From contig CP126125.1 of assembly GCA_030123525.1 (NCBI GenBank), forward strand, positions 3,038,001-3,102,000: DNA of 64,000 nucleotides, in the 5' to 3' direction. A program made the translations under genes and the position numbers. Of this stretch, positions 27,659 through 37,402 are shown piece by piece. Position 1 is the first letter of the stretch; each line of letters starts with the position of its first letter. Origin of the DNA: ELB16-189 sp018266435. GTDB lineage: Bacteria > Bacteroidota > Bacteroidia > Cytophagales > Cyclobacteriaceae. The notes under the pieces are model-generated. The model was not told the DNA's origin. It made no database searches and was given only the letters and a program-made list of their open reading frames with translations.

Positions 27659-27999
27659 AATTCTTTCGCAACCATTGTTTAGCTAAGCCTGGCGTAACCG
27701 AAGAATTTCCATTTGGCGAAACTGTGATGGTGTTTAAAACAAATGGTAAAATCTTTGCGCTGGCTGATATCGAATCGTTTGAAAGTATTAACCTGAAATG
27801 CGATCCTGAAAAAGCCGTTGAATTGCGTGAGCAATATCCGGCCGTAACTCCCGGCTATCACATGAATAAAAAACACTGGAACACCGTACACCTGCGGCAG
27901 GGAGTTCCTTCACACTTGTTGAAAGAGTGGATAGACCATTCGTATAACTTAGTTGCTAAAGTTACTTCAAGTAAAAGGATAATAAGAACGAATAAATAA
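27649..27999 (+). CDS. MmcQ/YjbR family DNA-binding-type protein
   Basis: A 116-aa CyaY-like-fold protein. It has C-L-A-K-P-G-V-T-E-E-F-P-F-G near residue 9, V-F-K-T-N-G-K-I-F-A-L and the C-terminal K-H-W-N-T-V-H-L, which are the signature blocks of the MmcQ/YjbR family. The start is GTG at 27649, overlapping the upstream gene by 10 bp. No role is established beyond a double-wing-type fold. Confidence 0.85.
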   Translation: MDIEFFRNHCLAKPGVTEEFPFGETVMVFKTNGKIFALADIESFESINLKCDPEKAVELREQYPAVTPGYHMNKKHWNTVHLRQGVPSHLLKEWIDHSYNLVAKVTSSKRIIRTNK

Positions 28000-28099
28000 C
28001 CTGATAATGAAAAAATTACACTTTGGTTACTTTTCTTACATTTTTAGCATTACATGAGTTAATTATTTATTTTTACAAGTTTGCCAGTCTATTAAAGAA

Positions 28100-29071
28100 A
28101 TGATTAGGGCTTTTTTCTGTGTAGGCATCCTTGCCACTGTACTTTTCTGTTGTAATACACAACGGAAAATTTGCCCTGCCTATCAAAGTGCGTTTGTTTT
28201 TGACCCGTCACAGACTAAAAAGAATTTCATGCTTTATAATGAAAGCAAAGACAAACCTCTTGAAGTCTTGGCCAGCAACAGCAACGGTAAGGATAACAAT
28301 AAAACTATCACACTTCCTGTACGCGATTCGGTATGGGATAGAAGTTACGTTGTCCAGGCACCATCGCTCCCCATCGAACGAAGAGTAAAAAAAGACCGGT
28401 ATCTTCTGCTCCCGCGAAAAACCTATCTACAAGCGATGAAAGCTCTGCAGACTGTGCCTATGAAACCTGTTTACCCTAAAAAGGAAGAAGTTGACTCGGG
28501 CGCTATAAAAAAGGCATTAGACAGTGCCGCAAGAAGTATAACGGATACCCTAACTGCTAAAGCACCCTCTAAACAAAATAAACAACAACCAGCGGATGAA
28601 GTTTACGTTATTTCCACCGCCAAAGAGAAATTTAATGTTGATCAGGATTATTACATGTGGGCGCTTCGCGATGTTTTAGTTTTACCCGATGTTCGGTTAG
28701 CCTTGAATCAAAGTCAAGAAGAAGTAAATGCCAAAGGATTAAGCAACGCGAAGAAAACCGGGTTTTTTACTAAACTGAAAAACCTGTTTAAGAAAAAACC
28801 AAAAGGGAAGGCAAAAGAAGTACCCAAACAGGATTCTGTCAGAACTACTTCATTTGAAGATCTCCGCGACCTGCCAGACTCTACAGGCAACGTTCAGCCG
28901 GTTAAGACACAACAGTCTGTAGTGAAAAAGAAAACGGGATTAAGAGGATTGTTCAAGAAAAAAGATAAACCAAAAGAAATCCCTGAAAATAAGCCAGGTA
29001 CTGCTCAGCCTGACAAAACTAAAAAAACGGATAAGAAACCTGATGCCAAAAAAGAAGATGATGGGTTTTAA
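28100..29071 (+). CDS. Hypothetical lipoprotein with Lys-rich C-terminus
   Basis: A 323-aa protein with a lipoprotein leader (V-L-F-C-C-N-T) near residue 17, so it is probably lipid-anchored. An N-terminal C-P-A-Y-Q-S-A-F-V-F-D block is followed by low-complexity Lys/Ser/Pro-rich sequence. Two similar segments G-F-F-T-K-L-K-N-L-F-K-K-K and G-L-R-G-L-F-K-K-K suggest an internal repeat, and the tail is K/D-rich. I do not recognise a family. The C-P-A-Y motif recurs in Cytophagales envelope proteins, which is suggestive only. Confidence 0.6.
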   Translation: MIRAFFCVGILATVLFCCNTQRKICPAYQSAFVFDPSQTKKNFMLYNESKDKPLEVLASNSNGKDNNKTITLPVRDSVWDRSYVVQAPSLPIERRVKKDRYLLLPRKTYLQAMKALQTVPMKPVYPKKEEVDSGAIKKALDSAARSITDTLTAKAPSKQNKQQPADEVYVISTAKEKFNVDQDYYMWALRDVLVLPDVRLALNQSQEEVNAKGLSNAKKTGFFTKLKNLFKKKPKGKAKEVPKQDSVRTTSFEDLRDLPDSTGNVQPVKTQQSVVKKKTGLRGLFKKKDKPKEIPENKPGTAQPDKTKKTDKKPDAKKEDDGF

Positions 29072-29130
29072 CAAAATTCCGTCATAGCACCCGGTCATTA
29101 CGGGTATTCAATACTTGTTATAAATATTTG

Positions 29131-30708
29131 ATGTTCATTAAATCCAGATTAGGTAGATGGCTTGTAATGCTAACACTCACTGTGTTTGGTACGTGGCATT
29201 GTAATCTGTCTTTTACAAAAGAACTACCTGAGGCACGGGCCACAGCTTATCCGGTTGACATACCTGTACTAAAGGGATTAGTCGCAAATCCCATATTGAG
29301 GATTACTATTTCATTACCATTAAAAAATGATGGACTTCAAATACAGACCTTGCGCGTTTCACTAAACCCTTCTTCCTTAAAAGACATTCAAACATTAGAT
29401 GTTTATCAAACTGGTGCAGAACCCTTTTCATCCAACACATTGTTAGCACGAACTAAACCCTCTTCACCTGGCTTTGACATACCGGTAGCAACAACCTCGC
29501 AATCAAGTCTATTTTTTTTGTGGATCAGCATAGTGCTAACACCTGAAGCAGACATAAATCATCTCATAGAACTGCATTGTGAAAAAATTGTATTTCATAA
29601 TGGCGAGCAACTTCGGGTCAATGAACAGAAAGGCAATTATACAAAACGGTGTGGTGTCGTTGTAAGAAAAGCAGGAGATGACAAGGTTAACACCTATCGC
29701 ATACCCGGTATTGTGCAAACTGACAAAGGCACTCTGATTGCCGTGTACGATAACCGGTATAACAACAGCCGTGACTTACCTGAAGACATTGATATTGGCA
29801 TGAGCCGAAGCATTGACAGTGGTCGAAGCTGGCAACCCATGAAAGTAATTATGGATATGGGTACGCCCCATGCTAATAACGGTGTTGGTGACCCCGCCAT
29901 CCTTTTCGATCCGGCAACAAAAGAAATATTAGTAGCCGCGTTGTGGAGCAAAGGCAACCGTTCTATTGCCGGCTCCGGGCCGGGCTTAGCACCCGATAGC
30001 ACGGGGCAATTTATGCTGGTAAGCAGTACTGATGACGGGCTCACCTGGTCAGCACCCCGATCAATTACAAAACAGGTTAAAAGGCCGGCATGGAACTTAT
30101 TCTTCAATGGGCCCGGTATGGGCATTGCCATGAGCGATGGCAAGTTGGTTTTTGCAGCGCAATACTGGGACGAAAACAAAATGCCATTCGCAACAATTAT
30201 TTACAGCGAAGACCATGGCAAAACATGGAAAGGAAATATTGCCGGCCCCAAAGCCAACACCACCGAAAGCCAGGTGGCAGAAATCTCACCGGGCATGTTG
30301 ATGCTTAATATGCGCGACAACCGTGGCGGCTACAGAAGCATTGCCACCACAAAAAACATGGGCAGCCGTTGGACCGAACATTCAACTTCATTCTCAGCAT
30401 TGCCAGATCCTGTTTGCATGGGCAGCTTGCTAAAGGCAACTGTGAACGTCAGCGGATCGGTACAGGAGGTGTTATTTTTCAGTAACCCCAATACCTCGCA
30501 CGACAGGTATAACATAACCATCAAAGCCAGCCTTGACCTCGGACAAACGTGGCTACCTGCCCATCAACTTTTGATTGATGAACGCGATAGTTTTGGATAC
30601 TCGTGCCTGACTAAAATTGATGATCACACCATTGGAATTTTATACGAAGGCATTAAAGACTTATTTTTTGTGAAAGTGCCGGTAAGCGCGGTTCTCACCA
30701 GAAAATGA
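29131..30708 (+). CDS. Exo-alpha-sialidase (GH33-like)
   Basis: A 525-aa secreted glycosidase releasing terminal sialic acids. An N-terminal hydrophobic signal is followed by a beta-sandwich domain (about 40-165). The six-bladed sialidase propeller starts with the RIP motif T-Y-R-I-P-G (Arg190). Four Asp-boxes are visible: S-I-D-S-G-R-S-W, S-T-D-D-G-L-T-W, S-E-D-H-G-K-T-W and S-L-D-L-G-Q-T-W. The ATG at 29131 is preferred over the TTG one codon upstream. No sialic-acid catabolic genes are adjacent. It converges on the tricorn-like gene across a terminator. Confidence 0.88.
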   Translation: MFIKSRLGRWLVMLTLTVFGTWHCNLSFTKELPEARATAYPVDIPVLKGLVANPILRITISLPLKNDGLQIQTLRVSLNPSSLKDIQTLDVYQTGAEPFSSNTLLARTKPSSPGFDIPVATTSQSSLFFLWISIVLTPEADINHLIELHCEKIVFHNGEQLRVNEQKGNYTKRCGVVVRKAGDDKVNTYRIPGIVQTDKGTLIAVYDNRYNNSRDLPEDIDIGMSRSIDSGRSWQPMKVIMDMGTPHANNGVGDPAILFDPATKEILVAALWSKGNRSIAGSGPGLAPDSTGQFMLVSSTDDGLTWSAPRSITKQVKRPAWNLFFNGPGMGIAMSDGKLVFAAQYWDENKMPFATIIYSEDHGKTWKGNIAGPKANTTESQVAEISPGMLMLNMRDNRGGYRSIATTKNMGSRWTEHSTSFSALPDPVCMGSLLKATVNVSGSVQEVLFFSNPNTSHDRYNITIKASLDLGQTWLPAHQLLIDERDSFGYSCLTKIDDHTIGILYEGIKDLFFVKVPVSAVLTRK

Positions 30709-30730
30709 TTATACCTACAACTCACCAAAA

Positions 30731-30762
30731 AAAGAACCTGCCAAATAACTGACAGGTTCTTT
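30731..30762. terminator. Bidirectional rho-independent terminator
   Basis: AAAGAACCTG (30731-30740) pairs perfectly with CAGGTTCTTT (30753-30762) around a 12-base loop, with A-runs before and T-runs after. It sits between the convergent sialidase (ends 30708) and tricorn-like (ends 30775) genes, so it can stop transcription from both sides. Confidence 0.8.
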
Positions 30763-30774
30763 CTGGCTTTCGCT

Positions 30775-33700
30775 TTAATTCTTAACCCTTATCGGGAAGG
30801 GGGGGCGCTTATATTCTTCAGGAGGGTTTTTCTTTAACTCATCCAGTGCCACTTCAATAGCTTTTTGCAACTGCGGATCATTGCCTTTTATTACTTCACT
30901 TGGTGTTTGCTCAACTTCAATATCGGGAGGCACACCCACGTTCTCAACAATAAATCCGTCTTTCGTCCAGATGCCCACATTGGGTGCTGTTACCGTGGCT
31001 CCATCAATAAATTCAGGGAAACCCAATATACCCACCAGCCCACCCCAGGTACGCTTGCCCACTAATGTTCCTACCTTAAATTTTCTAAACATCCAGGGCA
31101 GCATATCACCGCCCGAACCGGCAGTCTCATTGATGATCATTACCTTTGGTCCCTGAATGGACGCACTGGGTGTTTTAAAATCCTTCCCGTACCGGGTTGC
31201 CCAATGAGATTGATAGGGTTGTTGCAACAACTCAATGTAATAGTTGGCAATTTGGCCACCTCCGTTAAAACGCTCATCCACAATAATCGCCTTGCGGTTG
31301 GCTTGCGGATAAAAGTAGCGTTTGAAATATTCATGACCAGCGTCAGCCGTGTTAGGAACGTACACGTAGGCTACTTGCGCATTGGTGGCCTCGGTAACTT
31401 TTTTCAGGTTACCTTCCACCCAGTCGCGGTTACGAAGAGCATTCTCATTGGCCACAGGAACAACTTTCACTACGCGAGAGCCCGTCATTGCAGGGTTGGG
31501 CCCAATGGTGAGCTCAACAATTTTTCCGGAGGTGTTCTCAAAAAAACTATAGATGCTTTGAGGGGCAGATACCTCTTTTCCATTTACTGCCAGAATATAC
31601 TCGCCCACCTGCGCATTAATGCCGGGTTCAGTTAACGGTGAGCGCAGTTCCGGGTTCCAATTCAAACCACCATATATTTTTTTGATCTGGTAGCGGTTGT
31701 TCACTAGGGTGTAATCTGCGCCAAGCAATCCGCCCGCAACTTGTTCGGCTGAACTCACGCGATCACCCGAGCCCGACAAACGGTGATGACCAACCGCCAG
31801 TTCGCTGCACATCCATTGAATTACCGCATTGAGGTCGCTGCGGCAGGAGAGGTGAGGGAGGAATTGCTCGTATTTCTTTTTCATTGCAACCCAATCGGCA
31901 CCGTGCATGCCGGGGTCATAGAAGTAATCGCGATTAATGCGCCAGGCTTCATTAAAGGTTTGTAGCCACTCAGCTTGTGGATCTATTTTTACCTGAATGC
32001 CACCGGTATTCAACATGCCTTTGCCGCCTTCCGGATTTTCTCCAGCAGTTGAAATAGTATATGAATTGCCTCTCCGGTAAAGCATTTTTTTCTTGTCGCT
32101 TGAAATTACATATTCGTCTACATCGGTAACTTCCGTATCCTTCCGTTTGCCAAGATCGTATTTATGAAGTTTGCCAAAACCGGAACCATCTGTTGGAAAC
32201 TCTACATAAAAAATTTCTCCTTCCATGCCAACACTTAACAACGCAAAGTTTCCGGCCTTGATGGGCAGGTCAATAATCCGTCTGTCAATGCCGTCCCAAT
32301 CCATACGCAGTGCCTCAGATTGCTTGGGCTCTTCAGCATCTGCTTTGGGAGATTTCGATTTGGTATTACCTGCTGCTGCTTCCGGCTTCTCGTTCTTTGC
32401 AGATTCTTCATCGCTTTCTTTTGCCAAAGGCGAGAGTGTACTTTTTTGTAGCGTTACCAGGTAGATGGCGCTGGTTGCACGCATGTCGTTGTTCGACTGG
32501 TCAAACCAGTTTACCACAGGGCCCGCATCAGTAGATGCAAAGAAATACAAATACTTTCCGCTGGGGTCAAGTTTTGGCTCGCTGGCATCACTTAGCCCAT
32601 CCGTTACTGCAAACGATTTGTTCTGATCAACGGAATAAAGGTAGATTCGCTTAAAATTAGTCTCGGTTAGTTTATCGTAGGCAATCCATTTCGAGTCGTT
32701 GCTCCAGCTACCCAACAAGTCGCGAAAAACACCCGGAGTGTACACCTCATCAGAATCAATCTTCTTTGAAACTCCGGTGACTACATCCAGCACAAAAAGA
32801 CTCCTGCTGTTATCTACATAGGCGATTTTCTTACCGTCTGGCGACCATTGAGGGTAGGCATAAAATCCAGCACCTGTTAATTTAATCTTTCTTGCATCTC
32901 CATTTCCATCTTGTGGTTTAATATAGAGTTCGTATTCACCGGAGGCATCAGAAAAATAAGCAATCGATTTTCCATCGGGCGACCAGGCCGGATATTTTTC
33001 ATGTGCACCTGTGCTTTGTGTGATATTACGGGCATCTCCCTTTTCGGCAGGAACGGTTATAATTTCACCTCTGAAATCAAAGACTGCTCGAGCGCCTGTT
33101 GGAGAAATGGCAGCACTGCGGATGTAGCCAGCGCCCTTCACAAATCGCGGTCGCAGGTCTTGCAGATCAGCAGCAAGACCAATGGTTAACTTTTTTGGAG
33201 AACCACCGGCTGTTATCAGGTGAAGATAACCGGCCTGTTCTATTACTATATTACCACCACCACTTCCGGCACTCAGCACCGGAAAGTCGGTGAACTTTGT
33301 GATTGCGGTAATCGTGTTGCTGGTTACATCATAAGCATACAAATTAAATTCACCATCACGATCACTTCTGAAGTAGATGGTATTGCCCACCCACATGGGG
33401 TCGGAGTCATTGCAACCGGTATTCGGTTGTGGTATTTTGATGGCCGATTTATCATCGAATGAAAAAATCCAAATGGTAGAAATGTTTCCTCCCCGATAAT
33501 GCTTCCATTGGTTATGTGCCGGTGAAAGAGGGGAGTAGGCCAATTTTTTCCCATCAGGTGAAAGCGTACCGTTCCACGCGTTTGGTATTTCAATTTGCGT
33601 GGGAAAACCACCGCTAACCGGAACCGTAAAGAGTTGATGGTAGCGGTTGGTGAATACTGTTCTTTGTGAGGCGAACAAAACATTCTTTCCATCGGGCGTG

Positions 33701-34050
33701 AAACCCCGTACCAGGTCGGCCCCCGGATGCCACGTGAGTCTGGTGGGCACACCACCTTCTGCCGGAATTATAAACACATCGGTGTTGCCATCGTACTCAG
33801 CATTGAAAGCAATCCACTTTCCATCGGGTGAAAAATGTGGATTGGATTCAATGCCTTCATCAACGGTTAGTCTTCTGGGCTGTGTACCATCCAGGTTAGC
33901 TATCCACAGATCTTCGGCATAAATAAAAGCAATGTGCGAAGCGCTTACTGCGGGCAGGCGCAACAGGCGGGTATCCTTCGTATCGATGGCGAATAAGTTT
34001 GCACTTATTCCAAAAACAAAAACAAGAAAAAAATGGATAGATAATTTCAT
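30775..34050 (-). CDS. Tricorn-like S41 family protease
   Basis: A 1091-aa exported protease (signal peptide ending A-N-L-F-A). The N-terminal two-thirds is a PD40/WD40-like propeller array with recurring S-P-D-G-K units (about residues 45-540). A Lys/Ala/Glu-rich linker sits near 560-590. A PDZ-like region follows, then the C-terminal S41 core with A-V-G-H-H-R-L and N-E-T-A-G-S-G-G-D-M, where the Ser is the likely nucleophile. Tricorn proteases degrade peptides; the exported Bacteroidota homologues are not well characterised. The stop is 13 bp after a shared terminator. Confidence 0.9.
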   Translation of the reverse strand: MKLSIHFFLVFVFGISANLFAIDTKDTRLLRLPAVSASHIAFIYAEDLWIANLDGTQPRRLTVDEGIESNPHFSPDGKWIAFNAEYDGNTDVFIIPAEGGVPTRLTWHPGADLVRGFTPDGKNVLFASQRTVFTNRYHQLFTVPVSGGFPTQIEIPNAWNGTLSPDGKKLAYSPLSPAHNQWKHYRGGNISTIWIFSFDDKSAIKIPQPNTGCNDSDPMWVGNTIYFRSDRDGEFNLYAYDVTSNTITAITKFTDFPVLSAGSGGGNIVIEQAGYLHLITAGGSPKKLTIGLAADLQDLRPRFVKGAGYIRSAAISPTGARAVFDFRGEIITVPAEKGDARNITQSTGAHEKYPAWSPDGKSIAYFSDASGEYELYIKPQDGNGDARKIKLTGAGFYAYPQWSPDGKKIAYVDNSRSLFVLDVVTGVSKKIDSDEVYTPGVFRDLLGSWSNDSKWIAYDKLTETNFKRIYLYSVDQNKSFAVTDGLSDASEPKLDPSGKYLYFFASTDAGPVVNWFDQSNNDMRATSAIYLVTLQKSTLSPLAKESDEESAKNEKPEAAAGNTKSKSPKADAEEPKQSEALRMDWDGIDRRIIDLPIKAGNFALLSVGMEGEIFYVEFPTDGSGFGKLHKYDLGKRKDTEVTDVDEYVISSDKKKMLYRRGNSYTISTAGENPEGGKGMLNTGGIQVKIDPQAEWLQTFNEAWRINRDYFYDPGMHGADWVAMKKKYEQFLPHLSCRSDLNAVIQWMCSELAVGHHRLSGSGDRVSSAEQVAGGLLGADYTLVNNRYQIKKIYGGLNWNPELRSPLTEPGINAQVGEYILAVNGKEVSAPQSIYSFFENTSGKIVELTIGPNPAMTGSRVVKVVPVANENALRNRDWVEGNLKKVTEATNAQVAYVYVPNTADAGHEYFKRYFYPQANRKAIIVDERFNGGGQIANYYIELLQQPYQSHWATRYGKDFKTPSASIQGPKVMIINETAGSGGDMLPWMFRKFKVGTLVGKRTWGGLVGILGFPEFIDGATVTAPNVGIWTKDGFIVENVGVPPDIEVEQTPSEVIKGNDPQLQKAIEVALDELKKNPPEEYKRPPFPIRVKN

Positions 34051-34286
34051 AACGTTTGGTGATTAAGCGATCAATATAGCAAATGGTATTGTTGAAGTTG
34101 GCTATTATTTTATGAAAAGGTTTTAGTGCGCAGTTATTGACCTTAAAACTATGTTTAAGTAACGCATTACCCGCGTGAGGTACGGTTCAAAAACTACAAA
34201 AAACAATATGCAGAAGTTTCCATGCTTAACCAAAAGCAGTTGGTTTCAAATGAGTCCGTTCTGAGGTAAGGAGAAATATGAATTTT

Positions 34287-34396
34287 TTAAAACTTTGCCT
34301 TCATTTTCACCGTAACCGGGCCACGTAACAAAAGGTTGGATTATCCGTCATGGTATTTGTTACGAAAGTCAACTCGTAACTGCCCTCAGGTGCAAA
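34287..34396 (-). pseudogene. Short decayed 3' coding remnant
   Basis: In the 359-bp gap upstream of the DUF4386 gene the minus strand reads F-A-P-E-G-S-Y-E-L-T-F-V-T-N and, after one frame change, L-L-L-R-G-P-V-T-V-K-M-K-A-K-F to a TAA at 34287-34289. The codon choice looks coding and the ending resembles a strand of an exported beta protein, but no start or domain survives. The rest of the gap, 34051-34286, shows nothing recognisable. Confidence 0.3.
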
Positions 34397-34409
34397 TTAA
34401 ATTTGAGTT

Positions 34410-35093
34410 ATGAAAAAAAACCAGCAGCAAGGTGAATTGATTAGAACGGCACGTGTCACTGGGATTTGGTACTTGATTCTGGCAGTTACAGGAATGGTAG
34501 GATTTCTTTTGTTGCATTCGAGAATCTATGCGTCAGGGGATATCCTAAAAACTCTTTCTAATCTAACTGAGCATGAAACACTTGCGCGGGTTCGGCTTGC
34601 ACTCGAACTCCTGATCGTGTTGTCGCAAGCATTGGCCGCGATATGGTTTTATAAACTCTTTAAAGATATACGACATGTTGCCGCCTGGGCATTGGCTGCC
34701 TGGGGTATGATGAATGCTGCTGCTATAATGATCAGCGCCATGGCTATGGCAGGAGCGCTCGAAGTAGCAAACGGCACACAGGCTTTAAATGAAAAGATAA
34801 TTTTGATTCAGATTTTTCATCAATTCATAAACAATGCATGGGGTGTAGGAAGCATCTTCTTTGGTCTTTGGCTCATACCAATGGGGCACATTGTGGTGAG
34901 TACGCAGTGTATGCCCGTATGGCTTGGCCGCGTGCTGATTCTTGGAGGTACTGGCTACATCGCGAGCACCTTCATTAGTTATATGAATGTAAACGGGAGC
35001 TGGGTCAATCTGTTAATAATTCCCGCCACAGTTGGTGAGTTTTGGATGATTGCGTACTTATTAATTTTTGGGATAAGACAGCCAAAGTCATAA
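34410..35093 (+). CDS. DUF4386 family membrane protein
   Basis: A 227-aa polytopic inner-membrane protein with about six helices. It opens R-T-A-R-V-T-G-I-W-Y-L-I-L and has I-F-H-Q-F-I-N-N-A-W-G-V-G near residue 136, the conserved pattern of DUF4386. The ATG at 34410 gives a standard length. No function is known for the family. It stands alone between the tricorn-like gene and an antiporter gene. Confidence 0.75.
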   Translation: MKKNQQQGELIRTARVTGIWYLILAVTGMVGFLLLHSRIYASGDILKTLSNLTEHETLARVRLALELLIVLSQALAAIWFYKLFKDIRHVAAWALAAWGMMNAAAIMISAMAMAGALEVANGTQALNEKIILIQIFHQFINNAWGVGSIFFGLWLIPMGHIVVSTQCMPVWLGRVLILGGTGYIASTFISYMNVNGSWVNLLIIPATVGEFWMIAYLLIFGIRQPKS

Positions 35094-35126
35094 TCTTCGT
35101 AAGCCGTCAATTTAGCTCAGTAAGAG

Positions 35127-35201
35127 TTAATAGACCTGGATGTTTTCGTCCGGTTACCCCAAAATAAAAATTGAAATTACTCAACGCCAGAGGTCTATTA
35201 A
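35127..35201. repeat. 11-bp perfect inverted repeat in intergenic DNA
   Basis: TTAATAGACCT (35127-35137) is the exact reverse complement of AGGTCTATTAA (35191-35201), separated by 53 bp. The enclosed and flanking minus strand (35107-35292) is open for 61 codons, with a protein-like tail (T-G-R-K-H-P-G-L-L-T). It may be an intergenic repeat family or a small mobile remnant; only one copy is in the window. Confidence 0.4.
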
Positions 35202-35342
35202 TCCTGAAAGTATTAAGAGCCTGAGTAAAGGAGTGAGGTGAGATGCACCTATAAACTTCGTGTTTATCGCTTCGCCTGATGATAAATTTCAATTTAAAGT
35301 TTCCGAACTTGGGGACGTTCGTTTAATCATCTAACAAAGTTT

Positions 35343-36545
35343 ATGAAAATTGATGCCTATGGAATACTGACGCTGTTCAGTGTATTGGTCGTACTCTCTT
35401 ACGTATATAATTATCTGGCGGGTAAGCTGAAGGTACCATCGGTGTTGTTGCTGATAATTTCCGGAATCGGCCTCAAACTGCTGGCTGATAAATTTCAAAT
35501 TAATATTCCTCAAACTAAAACGCTTCTGGAAATTCTTGGTGTGGCAGGCTTAATTTTTATTGTACTGGAAGCATCATTGGAACTTGAAATTAATAAAGAT
35601 AAATTCAAATTAATTGGCAGAGCATTAATTTCTGCTATCGCGCTTCTTACCATAACATCGTTAGCTATTGCTTTAATATTTGCTGTGTATTATGGCGCCA
35701 GGTTCAATCAGGCTATGCTGCATGCTATCCCTCTGTCAGTCATCAGCAGTGCCATCGCCATTCCAAGCGTAAGTTCACTATCGGCTGATAAGAGAGAGTT
35801 TGTAGTTTATGAAAGCACTTTCTCAGATATTATCGGAATTATGGCGTTCAATTTCTTTCTGGCTGATCACAATACAGGCCTAAGTGCCATAACCGGATTT
35901 ACTTGGGATTTGATACTTATTCTGGTGATTTCAGTAATCAGCACCATAGCCTTAGTTTTTTTACTGAATCATACCACCTCGCACGTCAGGTTCTTTCTCA
36001 CTTTTGCAGTTATTGTACTTGTTTACTCACTTGCAAAATATTTTCATTTGCCATCGTTAATTTTAGTTCTTTGTTTTGGTTTGGTACTCAATAACTTCAA
36101 CCTGTTCAGTTCTACAATTGTTCATCGTTTTGTCAACTTTCAGAAATTAAGTGCAACTGCTCAAGAGCTTAAATTAATGACAGCTGAGACAGCTTTTATT
36201 GTCAGAACCTTTTTCTTCCTCTTGTTTGGATACTCAATAAACCTCGAGTTGTTGCAAACACAGGAAGTAATACTCACTGGTTTGGGTATTATTGCGCTTA
36301 CGATTTTATTAAGGTTTGCTTTTATAAACTATTTCTTAAAAATCAGGTCAACACCTTTATCGCTGATAGCGCCCAGAGGATTAATTACTATTCTGTTATT
36401 TTACTCTATTCCGGAAAGCCAACGAATGGAGCAATTAAGTGAGGGAGTACTTTTTATCGTGATTGGTCTAACAAGTTTGATTATGACAGTTGGACTTTTG
36501 ATAAGTAAGAAAGATGTCAAGGAAAATATCGAGGATGTGATATAG
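35343..36545 (+). CDS. CPA-family cation:proton antiporter
   Basis: A 400-aa, roughly 12-helix membrane transporter. Features include K-V-P-S-V-L-L-L-I-I-S-G-I-G near residue 29, an E-S-T-F-S-D-I-I-G block near 160 equivalent to the ion-binding Asp region of Na+/H+ exchangers, and A-P-R-G-L-I-T near 340. It has no cytoplasmic TrkA-N domain, which distinguishes it from Kef-type systems. It probably exchanges Na+ or K+ for protons; the ion is not determined. The coordinate after its end marks the start of the accessory region. Confidence 0.82.
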   Translation: MKIDAYGILTLFSVLVVLSYVYNYLAGKLKVPSVLLLIISGIGLKLLADKFQINIPQTKTLLEILGVAGLIFIVLEASLELEINKDKFKLIGRALISAIALLTITSLAIALIFAVYYGARFNQAMLHAIPLSVISSAIAIPSVSSLSADKREFVVYESTFSDIIGIMAFNFFLADHNTGLSAITGFTWDLILILVISVISTIALVFLLNHTTSHVRFFLTFAVIVLVYSLAKYFHLPSLILVLCFGLVLNNFNLFSSTIVHRFVNFQKLSATAQELKLMTAETAFIVRTFFFLLFGYSINLELLQTQEVILTGLGIIALTILLRFAFINYFLKIRSTPLSLIAPRGLITILLFYSIPESQRMEQLSEGVLFIVIGLTSLIMTVGLLISKKDVKENIEDVI

Positions 36546-36755
36546 ATCAAAAAAGGAAGGTGTTGATTAAGATTGATAGAGTTATAGAGCGAGGGCATTC
36601 ATTGCCCAAACTTCTTCCTTCACTCCGGGCTAGCAGAGACACGCTTTGGCAAGCTTCGGAAGTGGGAGGGACGCTCGGCCTGACAATGTGTGCTGTGCGA
36701 TGGGATAGGCCAAATTTTCCTCAACATTGTTATAACCTTACTCGTATATTTGAAT

Positions 36756-37049
36756 ATGGTTAAAACATTAACATCAGTAGGAAATAGCAAGGCTGTTATT
36801 TTACCTTCTGAAATGGTTAAAAAATACAAACTAGAAAAAGTCGTAATTGAAGAAACAGACGATGGAATATTGATACGCTCAGCAGTCCAGAACACGAATT
36901 TTCAAAAAGCCATCGAAAAATTGAGGAAAAACAAAGCAGCTCTCTACAAGAGAATAAAATCTCAGGCTAACGATCCTGAAACTATAAAGTACTACGCTAA
37001 GAATGCTAACAATTTCTCAGATGTTGATCTTGACATTCTTGAAGAATGA
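36756..37049 (+). CDS. AbrB/MazE-type antitoxin
   Basis: A 97-aa DNA-binding antitoxin. The N-terminus M-V-K-T-L-T-S-V-G-N-S-K-A-V-I-L-P is the swapped-hairpin AbrB motif, followed by a toxin-binding helical tail. The ATG at 36756 is preferred to an in-frame start 22 codons upstream because it begins the AbrB fold. Its stop overlaps the toxin gene by 4 bp. It would autoregulate the pair and neutralise the toxin. Confidence 0.82.
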   Translation: MVKTLTSVGNSKAVILPSEMVKKYKLEKVVIEETDDGILIRSAVQNTNFQKAIEKLRKNKAALYKRIKSQANDPETIKYYAKNANNFSDVDLDILEE

Positions 37050-37312
37050 AGCATGGCGAAGTATGGTTAGTTGATTTTGCTCCAAAAGTTGGGCAAGAAA
37101 TCTATAAAGTAAGGCCTGCAGTAATTGTGAATCATGATAGCATGGGAGCTCTTCAATTAAAAATTGTAGTTCCTATTACAGATGCAATCCGGTCAATTTG
37201 TGATTGGCATGTGCAGCTAAATCCATCAAAGAGCAATGGTCTTTCAAAAGAAAGTGTTGCGGATTGCTTTCGAGTTATATCAATTTCAAAAGAAAGATTT
37301 GTTAAGCACTAG
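37046..37312 (+). CDS. MazF/PemK-type mRNA interferase, probably C-terminally truncated
   Basis: An 88-aa toxin-like protein: G-E-V-W-L-V-D-F at the N-terminus, K-V-R-P-A-V-I-V-N-H-D near 26 (the conserved Arg), V-V-P-I-T-D and a C-terminal F-R-V-I-S-I-S-K-E-R-F-V-K. Family members usually run about 105-115 aa and continue with K-L-G-x-I. Here the frame hits TAG at 37310-37312, while the next frame immediately reads L-G-L-I-K-V-L-D-L-L. That looks like a one-base indel that cut the last helix. Activity may be lost. It overlaps the antitoxin gene by 4 bp. Confidence 0.75.
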   Translation: MKHGEVWLVDFAPKVGQEIYKVRPAVIVNHDSMGALQLKIVVPITDAIRSICDWHVQLNPSKSNGLSKESVADCFRVISISKERFVKH

Positions 37313-37402
37313 GACTGATTAAAGTGCTGGATTTGCTTTAAGGCAAGCATCAGGCAGAAGCGTAAACAATAAGTTATATAATTTATATTATGTTAAATAT
37401 AT

